Positions 46,400 to 58,384 are shown, counted from the first letter of the stretch. The stretch is DNA of 64,000 nt from Branchiostoma floridae (GCF_000003815.2 NC_049981.1:3958699-4022698), one strand, 5' to 3'. The notes: generated by a model from the sequence alone, not told the origin. Made by a program: numbers and translations.

Positions 46400-47690
46400 A
46401 TATGCACATTTATATAATTTTACACATATTACACAAAATTAACTGAACACCAATGATCTCAAAGTCACAGAACACCTCTTATCCATCGATTTGTAAAGAA
46501 GTTAAAGTTCTTTTATGATCTCAGCTCATTTTCCTCAATATAACCTTCCAAGTTTCTGACAGCTTATGGAATTCTTTTGATGAACATATTAAATTTGTGG
46601 AATTATAATAAAGTTGGTGTTCGGTTTAAATACATGGCTTAATGTCCTTTATTTTGTTACTTGTGTCAGTTAAAGATTGACAGAATAAGCTAGTCAGTAA
46701 TTACAGTTCTTCGTTTCCAGTGAGTGGCTTTATCAATAAGATGTCACTTGTGGACAAAAGAAAATATCCGGAGGCAAATTCTAAATCGTGCAAACAATGA
46801 ATAATGGTGTCCATAGGGATTCAGATATGAAGGTAAAAGCACTTGTTTATAAGAGAATTTGACAATTTCCCAAGAGAAAAAAGATGGCCAAAAAAAACTG
46901 TATGCAAGGAATTTACGGCAAATATGTGCTAATTTCGACCCTGTTTCGCACAATATATAGTCAAAACGTTTTATTTTAAAACGGCCAAAACTTGATAAGT
47001 GCGTGGATGTCATTCATACAATCGAACCTATATGACCCGAAGAAAATTGATGGAGGGTCGGCCAATATCATATACTCGTTGCAGTTTTACATACAGCTGC
47101 TAGGAGTCTCTTTTGAAACGTATCTTAACACTCTCATTTATCCATCCTTTCAAATCTGGCGCATGGGCAATATCAAAGAAATCAAATTTCTCGATTTACA
47201 ACGTTTAAACTTTTTCCTAACGAAAGCTGTATACTACTTAAAACATACATGCATTATCAACTAGTACTTAGGACCAGGTCAGCATATAGTTCACTACACA
47301 ATATCCTGGCATGCAATACTTTGTCTAAGTTCTCATAATCCATTACTACTAATAAACTTTAGTGTCTAAAGCCATAGTGTCAGTAAAAGTCAAGGGTAGG
47401 GTATTACTCGTTGTCTTGGCAACGTTTGTCACCATGGCAACGCCCTTACCTGACGATAACCAGACGCCTGACCTTGGTTAGCCGACCGTGAAGCTGGATT
47501 TATGCATCATGGTCGCTTGGACCTTGCCATTTTGTAGGAGGGGTGTTGAAGGTTTTCTACGTTGGGCGCTTTTTTTCAGTTTGAGGCCGTTACATAGTCG
47601 TCGCCTGTTGCATAGTATCGGCGCACTCTCAAACCTTGCCATGTTGCATTGGATATGACAGTTCCATATCACTTATCGTAAAGGTAAAAG
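46400..47690. other. Right part of the duplicated segment, no gene recognised
   Basis: The sequence matches 58930-60245. A 90-codon open frame at 46992-47264 has a counterpart in B that carries a 3-bp difference and lacks the first residues. The duplication is recent enough that this is weak evidence for coding, and no domain is seen. A TTGTCACCATGGCAACG palindrome is at 47427-47443. Confidence 0.5.
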
Positions 47691-47903
47691 GTAGTCCCAG
47701 AAGCTAAGGACACAACCCGTCGTACGTGCAATTTGTCCGTACGTTTTTGTTTGTTTTTTTAGGCCACGTCCGCCACGTATTTCTGAAAACATTCAGGCTG
47801 TACAGGGCAGATGCGTCGCCTGTACAACCCGCCGTACGTGGGCGAATCCGCAGCCCGATGGCACACAAAGTTTTGCCTGCACGTAATAAATTTAAGTTCT
47901 ACG

Positions 47904-48166
47904 TTGTGGGACCGCGTGGCGCAGTGGTAGCATGTTCGGATCTGCACCGAGAGGTTGCGGGTTCGAATCCGTCTGTCGTGCCACCGATCTTGTGCCCTTG
48001 GGAAAGGCACTTTACACGACTTTCCACGCCCCGGAGAGGAGATAGGCGCCGCCAGGGGACTAAAATGCCTGTTGATACAGCATAACATGTTGTGCTGCCC
48101 CTACGGCTAATTAATCAACCTACGGCTGATTAAAAGGCTATGGGACGAATGAATGAAAATGAATGA
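47904..48166 (+). mobile_element. tRNA-derived SINE, 263 bp, with 10-bp target duplication
   Basis: tRNA-like head with A box (TGGCGCAGTGGTAGCATG) and B box (GGTTCGAATCC), central block GTGCCCTTGGGAAAGGCACT and TTACACGACTTTCC, and a (GAAT)n tail. AAGTTCTACG is duplicated on both sides (47894-47903, 48167-48176), which indicates recent insertion. It lies just outside the right edge of the A duplication. Confidence 0.92.
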
Positions 48167-48391
48167 AAGTTCTACGGCGTGTCTGCGTGCTCCAAAACCC
48201 GTCCGATTCCCTACGAGGTTGTACGGAGGCGGTACTAACCACTTACGGATCCCAAAAGATTGCCCGCGTTTTGGCACGTAGACAGCACGTATTTGCACTG
48301 TGTCCACCGTGTCTAAAGAACAACGAAGTCAGGTTCCAACTTTTACACCTGGGTTGAGTGATAAAAGTCGTGTTTAGTGCATTTTCTAAGG

Positions 48392-48490
48392 ACACGAGAT
48401 CGGTAGTATGGCTGGATTCTAACCTAGGACCTCTGGGCCAAACCCCATGCAGTTAAGCCCCTTAACCCTACCAGTCATCGCAACGTGGTA
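48392..48490 (-). mobile_element. Degenerate SINE-like sequence
   Basis: GATCGGTAGTATGGCTGGAT and AACCTAGGACCTCT resemble the second (minus-strand) tRNA-like half at 31505-31562. It is too decayed to define ends. Confidence 0.4.
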
Positions 48491-48719
48491 CCTAACCTGA
48501 CTACTAAACATTTAGCCAGGCACCCTAACCTAGTACAGCTGCGAGTCTTAGCTTTACACAAAATTTAAGTCTAGAAACAAAACCTGCATTCACAGATGTT
48601 CACACATAGACAGCAGGTGACAAAATTCCGTTGTTCTATCTGACAAACACGATGATATATGATCTTATGTTCGTTGGGAGTATCTAATCAAGATTACATT
48701 TATTGCCTGAATGTAACGT

Positions 48720-50375
48720 AGGTTTGGTTTTCAGGAGCGTGGGAATATGTGGAAGCTGGGGCTTTTTGGCGCTGTATTTCCAGAGCGAACTGTGCGATCG
48801 TGATGACTTTTGGTACATGGGTGGGGGGTTATTGCCTGTCGTTCAGGTTTGATTTTGGGCCTCTTGGTGTTTGAACTTGACATTGAAGAGTGCATTTTTT
48901 GCGGGGTGTTTTCAGCGCTGTATCTCCTGGACGAATGGCACAAAGGCTAGGATTTTTGGTGTATGGGTGGGGGGTTGTTGCCTGTTGCTTAGGCCCCCTT
49001 TCCACTTGACGGCGCTCTCACGGCGCTCTCCCTGCGATGGAAAATTGGCCAGAGCGCCGTGAGAGCGCCGCGACGCCGGAAAAAGCTGCTCTAGTGGAAT
49101 CTCTCCGGCGACCCCAGCGCGCTCTCACCGCGACGAAAAACTCAAATGTCAGCATCTTTTTATGAGCTAGCAAAGGTTCGAAAGATTACTCAACGAATTT
49201 CAGAGATAAAGAACGAATCTTTTGACGTTTAGTGTATTTTGGTATCTTTGAAGTCATCCTTTTACGTGTTACATAACATTCAAAGTATAAAATCAAGGCT
49301 GTAATCAAATCCAATTTTGGTCACTGTACAGTCACTCAGACTGAAATATACACGTTTGTCTTGCTGTTTTTTTCTTAAATCTGTCATGTTGCTTGTTCAG
49401 CATAATTTCTTTATCATGCCACTTTATCAGTGTAAATCATACGACACTGAAACACTTCAATTTATTGAAAATGGGACTTAAATGATCTAAATGTACAGAT
49501 GGAGAGCAAGAAAACCTAATGTCATCATGTTGAAATTAAAAAATAAGTTGAAAAATGATAAACCTTTGTTTTTTAAACCTTGCTTATTCCAACTCGGTTT
49601 GTTGAATTGTTCATCACCGGTACATTTTGGACATTTCTCCGCTTTCTGTCTATGTCAAATATAATTCTTCACAAACTGCAGTTGAGAGCGCAGAGAGGGC
49701 GCGGTGAGAGCGCCGTCCTAGCTAAATTGGTATCATAAAGCACGGTTGAGACCTATTGCGCTCACCGCGCTCGCTGTGCGCTCTCTTGGCGCTCACGGCG
49801 CTCGCTGCGCGCTCCACCGTTGGATCGCCGTCCACGGCGCTCTCACGGCGACTGTTTTGAGCAGGTTCAAAACAGTCGCGGTGGTGATGGCGACCATGGC
49901 GACCATGGCGCTCCCACTGCGCTCTCTGCGCGCTCCCATGGCGACCTTGGCGATCCCACTGCGCTCTCATCGCGCTCTTCCCAATTTGAGGTCGCAGAGA
50001 GAGCGCCGTGAGAGCGCCGTCCTAGTGGAAAGGGGGTATAAGGATTCATTTTGAGCCTTGTTGCGTTTTAACTTGACACGGCAGGTCAAATTATGTGTCC
50101 GGAAGGGTTTTTTCCGTCGTTGTATCTTCTGAACGGATGGTGCGGGTACAATGATATTTGGCACATGTGTGGGTGGTGGTTGCCTAATTCTCAATTTTGA
50201 TTTTGTCGCTCTTGGTGCGACACTGAACTTGACACTGCTGGTTACCTTTTGTGCGGGCACGGCACGTGCGCTGTATCTCCAGAACGCAAGGTGCCATTGT
50301 GTTGCTATTTGGTACATGGGTTGGTGTGGTGTCCTGATGGTCAGGTATGAATTTTTATCTCCTTATGTTTGAACT
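48720..50375 (+). repeat. Tandem repeat of about 140-150 bp, split by a MITE
   Basis: Units carry GCTGTAT-TCC-GA-CG, TTTGGTACATGGGTG, TTGCCTGT and TGAACTTGACACTG. They run from 48720 to 48990 and resume at 50040-50375 after the 1-kb inverted-repeat element, which therefore inserted into a pre-existing array. Confidence 0.65.
48991..50038. mobile_element. 1-kb inverted-repeat DNA element with GCGCTCTC-rich arms
   Basis: Left end CCCCCTTTCCACTTGACGGC, right end the reverse complement of CCCCCTTTCCACTAGGACGG. Both arms are filled with GCGCTCTCACGGCGCTCTC-type short repeats. The centre (49150-49700) is AT-rich and has no transposase frame. Shorter relatives are at 35086 and 50845. It is non-autonomous. 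The open frames at 49722-50054 are products of the repeats. Confidence 0.75.
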
Positions 50376-50449
50376 TGACACTGAAGGCTGATGCTGTTTT
50401 TTTTTGGTTGGGTCAGGTCCACTAGTATCTGCTTGGTTGTAAATACATA

Positions 50450-50748
50450 GTCTCTACCAGACTCCGGATCGCTGGAAAATCGTAGAAATGGAACAAATAG
50501 AGAGGAATATAACCGGCCAGGGAACAGCTCGCGATCGTCGGAGTCTGTCGACTGTCGGTTTGATGAAAGGCTATAAAACTAATCCGCTCATTTTCTGCAC
50601 AAAGACAGTAGCTTCGGAGTTCAGATCATATATAAGCCATAAATGAATCTCGTGCTGTTCCCAGGCCGGATATATTCCTCTGGTCGGCTTACTCCTCTAT
50701 TTGTGCCATTACTACGAATTTTCCAGCGATCCGGAGTCTGGTAGAGAC
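50450..50748. mobile_element. MITE, 299 bp, TA-flanked, same family as 19470
   Basis: Ends GTCTCTACCAGACTCCGGAT and its reverse complement with TA on each side (50448-50449, 50749-50750). Arms match the 157-bp element at 19470, but the centre is about 140 bp longer and contains CGATCGTCGGAGTC and ACAGTAGCTTCGGAG. It lies just left of locus B. Confidence 0.85.
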
Positions 50749-50844
50749 TAGTAAATACAGGTGATGGGTTTATGTGGCTGTGTGAGTGACAGGTCTAAAA
50801 AACAAAGAAACCGCGCGTGCCGTTGAAATCCAAGTGATAATACC

Positions 50845-51026
50845 CCCTTTCCACTAGGATGGTGCTCTCGCCGCGCTCTCTCTGCGACCTAAAATTTTAC
50901 AGATCGCTCAAGGAACTCTTTTTACACTTTACGTTTTGTATGATATACCCAGTGTGAAAGCGAAGGTTACAGGTATCATATGTAGGTCGTAGTGAGAGCG
51001 CAGCGCGATCGCCACCCAGTGAAAAG
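50845..51026. mobile_element. MITE with CCCCCTTTCCACTAGGA ends (locus B copy)
   Basis: Counterpart of 35086-35330, shortened by about 60 bp in the centre. Its right end abuts the large element beginning at 51031. Confidence 0.7.
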
Positions 51027-51861
51027 GGGGCCTAAAGGTGGGTTTACACCTGCGTATATTTTCAAGTGCGCATGATTTCCGCATGAAATTTTGTCAATAC
51101 GCGGCCGAACGCCCAACATTTGGATTTTTTTGGAATAAATTAAATTGTACGTCGAGCCCATCTGGCGTTTGAATTACGACTTCAGCGTTTTCATTTCGCA
51201 TGAGATGCGTATGATTGCAACTGAAATGCGCAACAAAATTTTCCGTACTGCGAATAGATTCGTATGGGGTAAGTATGTTGGGCGTTTCCCGGACGCACAC
51301 AACGTCTACCGACCGCATGCCTGACGCACCTGGTGGTAACTGCATTCCAAACGCATTTCAGGTGTGTCAGAGGAACAGTTTCTGTTACATATACTTTTGT
51401 TTGCGAGCATTGCCAATAGAGTATTTTTGTTAGAGGAACCCTTTGTACTACGTATGCTTTTGTTTACAGGCAGTGCAAGTAGAACATTGACAAGTAAACA
51501 GTGAAGAGGTTTTTTTTATTCATTTGCGAAGCAGTGAAGCAGTGACACTGTGCTTTTACAGTAATGCGGGCCATCATTTACCTTAAGAAGTTATGTGCAC
51601 TGTTAAGATTGTGTTTGTTTTCACTTTGTCCTTAATGATTTCCCCTATCATCTTAGTATTTCAACTACTATAAAAATCACACCCATACACACCACAAAAC
51701 GTATTCAAGATCTTTATCAAACACGTAAATTAAACAATTATGAAACCTTACGCCCTCTTTCAAAGTTGTAATATGGCTCTATATTGCACCTTTATATCAT
51801 GTGGTTCTACACACAAAATGTGCCATTATCAGCAAATTAAGTCAAATATCTGTTACACAAA

Positions 51862-52690
51862 ATGGCACGTGTGTCACACAAATTGACCCAAATTAATACT
51901 TGGCAAATGAATTTTAATACTTGGCAAATGAATTTTAATCCTGACAAATGTAAAATTCTCAGGATAAGCAGATCTAGAAATCCTATTACTTTTACGTACA
52001 AAATGAATGACACGGTCCTCGAGTCTGTTCCTGAATTTACCGACTTAGGGGTATTAGCTACGTGGAATTTAACTTTCGATTCTCATGTACATAATATCAT
52101 TTCGAGAGCAAATTCAGCTTTTTAAAAAGATCTGTAGGTTTCAATGCCCCTGTAAAGGTAAAAAAAATGCTATATCTCACTTTAGTCAGAAGCAGACTTG
52201 AGTACTGCTCTGTCGTTTGGTCACCCTATACGCACAACCTCATTTCCTCAGTCGAAAAAGTTCAAAGACCTGCCTCCAAGTATATTCTTAATGATTACAC
52301 AGCAGACTACAAGACGAGATTAATACATTGTTCAATCTTACCTCTGTCCTAACGACGAGAAATACTAGATCTATGTTTTTTATATAAGTGCTTACTAGGA
52401 CTTATATGATAGGATATTAATATTGACAACTTTCTAAATCTCCCACATCCCCTTTTAAGAGCACATTCACAAGCTAAACTTATCCCTGGTAAATGTCTCA
52501 CTACAAACTTTCAGTACTCCTATTTTAACAGAATCGTCTACATATGGAACTCCTTACCACCTGAAATTAGAAAACTTCGGCTAAATCCAACATTCTCAAC
52601 CAATCGTTTTAAGCAGTCCGTTATTGATCATTACTTCTCTCTTTTGGCCACACATTTTGATGTCTATCTAATAAGCACTTGGACCCATTG
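51862..52690 (+). pseudogene. Decayed LINE reverse-transcriptase C-terminal half
   Basis: NPDKCKILRIS, FTDLGVLATWNLTFDSHV and RSRLEYCSVVWSP are hallmarks of the thumb and connector after the YxDD box in non-LTR reverse transcriptases. Frameshifts and stops break it near 52125 and 52350. It ends in FNRIVYIWNSLPPEIR about 52560, and a TAAATAAATAAATAA tail follows at 52980. It is nested inside the 51031-54100 element. Confidence 0.85.
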
Positions 52691-53129
52691 TTCCAAGTGC
52701 TGATCGGATGCACATCTAAATGTGTGGTCAACCTTTAGTTACATCATTCTCATTTGTTTGTTAACCTTAGTTTATCTGATCCCTTCTATTGTTGTTTCGT
52801 TTGGGTATTGTTTCGTATCTTGCCGTTTTTTGTTAGAATATCTCTATGTAAAGTTCTTTGTTTTTATTTGCCCTTTCTCTATTGTTTATTGTTATGATTT
52901 TAACTGTTGCTGGAGGTGTGGGTCATGTAAAGGTATATCCTGTTACCTACACCTTGCAGAACTTTTTCTGTAAAGTTTAATAAATAAATAAATAAGTGCT
53001 TGAGCAGGTTCCTCTACATCTTCCCGTCCCTGGAGGCTCTGTTGGGACCAGTGTCCTGCATTCATGATGTCCTGCAAGTTGTGACCATCTCTCCATACCC
53101 CCGGTACAAATTCGTCGGTCCTGGCCTGG

Positions 53130-53565
53130 ATCTGACATCATAAACCGGAAGATTCCAAAAAATCCCTATCGACCAGAGGATTTGTCCATTCTGTCCAGAG
53201 CTAATAGAAGACGAATATCACTTTATGGTTGTATGTCCCAAATATTCCGATATACGCAATTCTCTATACAGAAGGCTGTCATTTTGTACACAAGGATTTA
53301 TCCAAATGGACCTGAAGTGCAAATTCAAATACATAATGATATGTGACAATCCCTGCATGGCAGATATAGGAAAATATATCAAAGAATGTTTAGACATTAG
53401 AAATTCCCCAAATGATTGTAAAAGCCTCCAATGATTGTAAGAAACGTATCCCATGCTACAACTCCTGTATTAGTTAAGTTAAGTTATAGCACTGTAGTTA
53501 TGTAGATGCCATACTTTGTACCTCAAACAATTGTTGTGCAATAAAGTTATATACATCTTGAGATG
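53130..53565 (+). pseudogene. 3' end of a second LINE
   Basis: The frame ICPFCPELIEDEYHFMVVCP shows the Cys/His knuckle near the end of a LINE ORF2. It continues to a TGA at 53432-53434 (...NDCKSLQ), then a 3' UTR ending TTGTGCAATAAAGTTATATA. The same end type is seen on the minus strand at 37363, 55873 and 63517. Confidence 0.75.
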
Positions 53566-55801
53566 ATTTTTTTGTCTGGACTCAGATGCACTTCGTATTT
53601 ATTCCAAATCTGGAGTGTGCGTCGATCACGCTATCAGTACGCGTAGTATGCGCAAAGCGATCGCAGAACGCACGGTACTAAATCGTGATCTATGTGTGCA
53701 TTCGTTATACGGTCGCTCATGGTGCGTTGTGTCTGCGCTGTAAGAACGCTATGTACTCGCAATACCGCGATTTCCGCGTATTACTGCGTATAAAGTGCAA
53801 ACATGTAGCGTCTTCATAGCGCAATCGACCGACGTGGGACCACTGTATTGCGCATCCATAACGTTTTGGGCACCAAACTGCGTACGAATGATAGTTTTGT
53901 GCATGTCCAAAACTATCAGGCGAACTGGGCGTATATTTTCGTTTGCCTGCGTACGTGAAACTTTCTAAAGACGATTCAGATGCGATAGAGGTGCGACTTG
54001 TGCGTGCGGCCGCGTATTGAAGAAATCAGTCAAAATGTCGAAAAATGTCAAAACGGAACTCATGCGGCATGAAAATATACGCAGGTGTAAACCCACCTTT
54101 AGGAAGGTTGCATAAATGCCTAAAAGCATTGTTAAGAGAACATGTAAAATCGCCTGTAAAACATGCATTTCTTTTGCTAAATATGCCGTTGACAGACAAG
54201 ACTAATATAATTATACTGAACAGCACTCATGGCTCACCTGCATACACGTAGTGAACAAACTTTAAGACTGGAGGTGTAAGGAATTTATTATATAGGGATA
54301 TGCCTTAGTCTAAGCTTTTAACGAAGTTGGTATGTTTAAAGAAACTTTATTGACTTCTGGCAAAAAGAAAAAAAATCAACTGGCTTCGGAGGGGCGGGTG
54401 TGGCCTTTTATCAATTATTTAGTCATTCAGTTATTCATGATGTAAATTGGAAGAAAATTGTGGACAAATTCGGACAAAAAACAACTGGCCTCGGAGGAGT
54501 AGATAAAATCGGATGTAATGACATGGGTGTGGCTTGGCACGCCCACTACACAGAGACTACAGAAAATAAGCCAATTACGAGACAACTTCGGGTACGAAAT
54601 AAATTCCGGTCCGCGGACAAACCTGGCCAGTTGAGGTTTTCAATAGTAGGTACTTCTGGAAGAAGCGAGAAAAAGTTTGGACCTCCGAGGACTTTTTATG
54701 ACAGTGTGACTGTGACTGGAGGGTAACCTCCGGGTATTGTAGTCGGTCTATGTCTTGAGTGTTCTCACCTATATTTCTATATTCCGTTTGCCGCATTCGT
54801 ATGTGGTTTGGTTTCGTATGTACTTAGTACTTAGTTGCGCGATGATGCACGTTCTTTTATTTCGTGGTAGCTGTTGTTATATATAATCGATGTAATTTTT
54901 TTTAAAAATCACCCCTATATATTCGGTGTTGTAGAGCAAGTAATGTGGTTTCGGCGTTTGGTAATCAGCTTATCTCCAAGCAGTTATGTGTTGTCTAATG
55001 CAAGAACTGCTGTCGCGGTAGAGGAATCCCTGAACAGGTGATTGACTCTGACTTGCTAGCGCAATGCATTGCCATTGGCCAGCGCCAGTGTTATAAGGTC
55101 GCATAACATAGTATTTATGGGCGACTCCCGTGGACATAAGTAGGTCGGGCACAAAATAGGGCGTCGCAGTTCTTGAAAAGCCATAGAAATTTTTCTGTGC
55201 ACGTCAGCGAGTCGGAAACTGTGCTGGATAGTAGAGGAATATGTAAGTTTTGAGGCCATATGAGTTGGGTTACGATGTTTGTTTGGCTGGGTAGAATTTC
55301 GCGCACGAATCCGGTTTCCGCTACTTCCGTGAGTCGGCTGCAGTATGGTGACCTCCGCTGGGGTCATTTCAAAGTGTTCTTTCTGGGAAAACGAGCAGAC
55401 AAACTTATGCTCATTTTCACATATCTTGTAGATTCTACCCTGAACTCCAACATATTGAATTCTTGTTCATTACTTTTGCACCCTGGTATATTTTTTTAGT
55501 CGTCGAACCACCTCACTTTGGGGTCCTTAACTATAGAAATCCCCATAGGCGAAAAACTGTGTTCTGCTACCATAATAAACAAGTACATACTTTGACCTGG
55601 TATAGGTGTTAGGCGTTGCAATAATTGGATATTGCCAAGCAGATGTTGCGTGATTTCTCTGCTGCTTTCAGCATGCATGTTGTCAGCTTTTCTATGGTTA
55701 TCAGTGTTTCATCGGCGTATTATATATTGTTGTACCTGATGCGGAGAAAGTTACAGATGTAATTAAGGGTAAACAGATGTTATTCGTATTATGTGTGATG
55801 T

Positions 55802-56043
55802 AATACCCCTGTCACATTTGGCGAAAATCGATCGGACGACGATTCTTCGGCAATCCCCCGAGCCTCGCTTACAATAATAACTTTATTGCACAACAATTGT
55901 ACAAGATACAATGTATGGCTTAGATGATATTACAGGGACGGTTTGAAGGTAAAAAAATATGCGCAACACTCTGTCGATCTCAAATATGGCCGATTTTCCA
56001 TCGATACGCCGGAAAATCGTGGATAATGTGACAGGAGTATAAC
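55802..56043. mobile_element. Inverted-repeat element carrying a LINE tail (locus B copy)
   Basis: Duplicate of 37292-37533, with the same nested AATAACTTTATTGCACAAC. Confidence 0.65.
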
Positions 56044-56437
56044 GACTTCAGCTGACGTCGTGGACCAACTGTTTGGGGTATCCCTGATAATTTCAATGTT
56101 TTTCATTTGGTGTTGTTCTTTTGAGACGCTGATTTTGCTGTTGATGCGTTTTACATGTGATAGTAATAAGTACGTTAGCTTTTCAGTAAGTTTTTTTGGT
56201 ATAAGTCGATGTGATGTGTTCTGTATGCGAAATAACACACTGTCACACACCGAAGATGACAACACAACCGACATAGAAAGATAATTACGCCACAGAGTAT
56301 GTTATCTGCGGTCACTTGTTGCTTTCTTGGAGTGGTTGTTTACTTATGAAACTTAACAATTTCTTTCTTTGTTTTACTTGAAATGTGCGTAAAAAATTTC
56401 AAGACTTTTACGGTTTGTTTTGCAGCGGGTGGACAGA

Positions 56438-56701
56438 ATGGATCACCGTTGGGCCTGTTTGACCCTTTTCCTGGTGTTACTGGCGGACACGGCGAGAGGC
56501 CAAGGTAAGGACATGCTATCAGTGCATATGTAAACTAGAAAGGCCGGTATTTGCTTATGAGCTAATTCAGCAATTTTCACTCCGCCCTTCTCCTTATACA
56601 AAAATGGACTGTTCCAAAACTGAATTTGAAAACAAAATCACCCATTGCGAGGATGGACATTTCACAATGTACGTTTAAGGTCTTGACCCGAAACTACTTT
56701 T

Positions 56702-56733
<32 letters not shown>

Positions 56734-57653
56734 TTCATGAGAAGCTAAAATCGGCTTGCAGGACGATTTTCTGGTGCACGGTACGTTCATATTCCAGTAC
56801 TGCACTGTAATCGCACTTTTATTTCTTGATTTGGCCATATTGATTTGGTTATATGGATTGCATCCTCTGGGAATCCAAAAAGTGATGCGACTTTAAAGTT
56901 GTTGCAGACCTCAGAACCCCCCCCCCCCCAAAAAAAAAAACACCCGTCTGAATAAGGTTTAGAACCCACACGCATAGAAAATAGGGGACCTTCCCTTTGT
57001 GAGTGATTCTAACCGCCTACCCTGCATGTACAGAACTGGTTCCCAAAGTAAAGTAAATTATTTGCAATTGTGACAAACGTTTTCACATCCCAATATTGGA
57101 GGGCTTATTTCTTATGATATATTCTATATATGTAGTATGAAATATTTCAAGCCAATACCATTATCTATTGAATCCATTGTGACCCATGATGACATCCTTG
57201 ATGTCCACGCTCTAGGTTCAAGGTTTACTATTGTCTATTCCCCAAGGTTGTGGACTATCAGCGTTTCGCCACGTCCCCGGAAAACATTGTCCGGGATATG
57301 AGAATCTCGTAGGCAGACCGACAGCTAGTTCTGCCGAGGCCTGTGCTCAAGCGTGCTGTGACAACTCTGCCTGCAAGTCATTCCAGTACAGCACACGCCG
57401 CGACTGCTATCTGATAAGCAAGATCTGTACTGATGAGGAGAAAAAGACTGTATCTATTGGCAACATGTACGATCGGATTCAAGGTTGGAGCATTAATGCC
57501 AAGTTAACCTTTATCCGCGGGGTAACCTTAATCTCCAAGCAGATCCTACGGTGCCATAAGATAGTATCAAAGCTGGCCAATGGAGTCAAACGGGCACCGG
57601 AGAGTTTGATACTATACATTACGCACCGTGGACCTGGTTCGAGATTAGGGTAA
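56438..57653 (+). CDS. Locus B secreted PAN protein, altered C terminus, 157 aa
   Basis: Exon 56438-56504 repeats the signal peptide of locus A exactly. Exon 57247-57653 is one PAN module (HCPGYE, ACAQACCDNSACKSFQ, CYLISKICTDEE). After FIRG the frame enters a small inserted element (57529-57646) and ends at TAA 57653, which adds about 35 foreign residues. No phase-1 donor was found to reach the acidic exon at 58176. The gene therefore either makes a short secreted PAN protein or is a pseudogene. It lacks the lectin exon and PAN copies 2 and 3 of locus A. The PAN sequence differs from locus A mainly at surface positions and keeps all cysteines, so decay is not yet evident in the domain itself. 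Confidence 0.6.
57529..57646. mobile_element. 118-bp MITE inserted in the locus B PAN exon
   Basis: Both ends begin TAATCTC and the arms pair imperfectly over about 42 bp (shared ACGGTGC and TAGTATCAAA). GGGTAACCT flanks it on both sides (57520-57528, 57647-57655), a 9-bp duplication as in MULE-type elements. The target is the conserved CGCGGGGTAACCTA at the end of every PAN copy. Its ends match those of the element at 10948. Confidence 0.9.
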
Positions 57654-58175
57654 CCTATCCGTTGGTGATTTTAAGTTGGGTTTGTAAGGGAACACACATT
57701 TATGCAGTCATTTGCTACTGGGGTACGTACTATTTAGTAATACATGAATGACCTTAAAGTTTTGAAAAAAGGCATGATTATTTGGCGAAGGGATGTGTTC
57801 GTCGAACTCTAGTTTTATTTTATTTTTTCTCCATCAGTTTTAAATGATGGTCCCTTTAGTTGTCAACAAATCATTTCCAAGGGAGTCCTGCAACAAATCA
57901 ATCAGAATAAACTTAACAACGCATGTAATATAAACTACTGGTCCTAGAATGCGCATACTTTAACTTCCAGGTTGTTTGTAGGTACTGGCTGGGAGCGTGT
58001 AGCTGGCCTTCTTTTCCATTTTTTTCTAATTTCTGTTTTTTATAGATAGTCCTTTATTATTCCTGGCTTCCTTAAGCGTTTAGCTAGTATGTCTATGCAT
58101 TTATTTGAAGTTAAGGTATCAATCAAGTTGTGTAAATGTACTTTTGTGACTTCAATAAGAATGATATTTTTGCAG

Positions 58176-58384
58176 CTTCCAAACGTATGGTTGAGGCGAG
58201 GGAGACCCTGCAAGACTTACGCGACGTCTTGTTGGATTTGGAGGAGGCAGCCGAGATCGAGCAGGAGACCAGGGAGCTGGAAGACATGGCAGAAGACGTC
58301 GATATGGTAGAAGACGCCGAAAAGGAAGTGAGGGAGCTCGAAGAAATAGAAGAAAACGCCGGCATGGCTGAAGATGACGAGTGA
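58176..58384 (+). pseudogene. Acidic-tail exon of locus B, possibly disconnected
   Basis: This matches the acidic exon of locus A (KRMVEARETLQDLRDVLLDL and EENAGMAEDDE) with one residue fewer and a few substitutions. The acceptor TTTTTGCAG and the stop are intact. With the PAN exon ending in a stop, no in-frame route into it was found, unless the signal-peptide exon (phase 1) is spliced to it directly, which would also be in frame. Confidence 0.55.

Larger units (their letters stand above)
35040..47692 (+). repeat. Segmental duplication, locus A copy
   Basis: Collinear with 50795-60245. Matching starts near GAAACCGCGC (35058 and 50813) and ends near GTAAAGGTAAAAGGTA (47692 and 60245). Differences are an element at 51031-54100 present only in B, about 570 bp at 36121-36690 present only in A, non-matching inserts at 36895-37060 (A) and 55098-55570 (B), and about 6 kb at 39.05-45.09 kb present only in A. 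Confidence 0.9.
51031..54100. mobile_element. 3.07-kb terminal-inverted-repeat element with nested LINE pieces
   Basis: Left end CCTAAAGGTGGGTTTACACC, then TGCGTATATTTTC; the right end is its exact reverse complement over about 33 bp, with looser pairing further in (both arms share TCAATACGCGGCCG). Locus A carries the empty site: CCTAAGGAAGG at 35332. The site rule is TA or a 3-bp T(A/T)A; the exact duplication is ambiguous. The interior holds two decayed LINE fragments and CpG-rich unique arms. No transposase was recognised. Confidence 0.75.

Noticed and set aside
46992-47264. Small open frame kept in both duplicated loci
   Set aside because: The duplication is recent, so conservation is expected. 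The B copy has a different start and a 3-bp change, and no domain is visible.
49722-50054. Arg/His-rich or Ala/Leu-rich proteins on both strands
   Set aside because: They fall entirely within the GCGCTCTC repeat arm of the inverted-repeat element.
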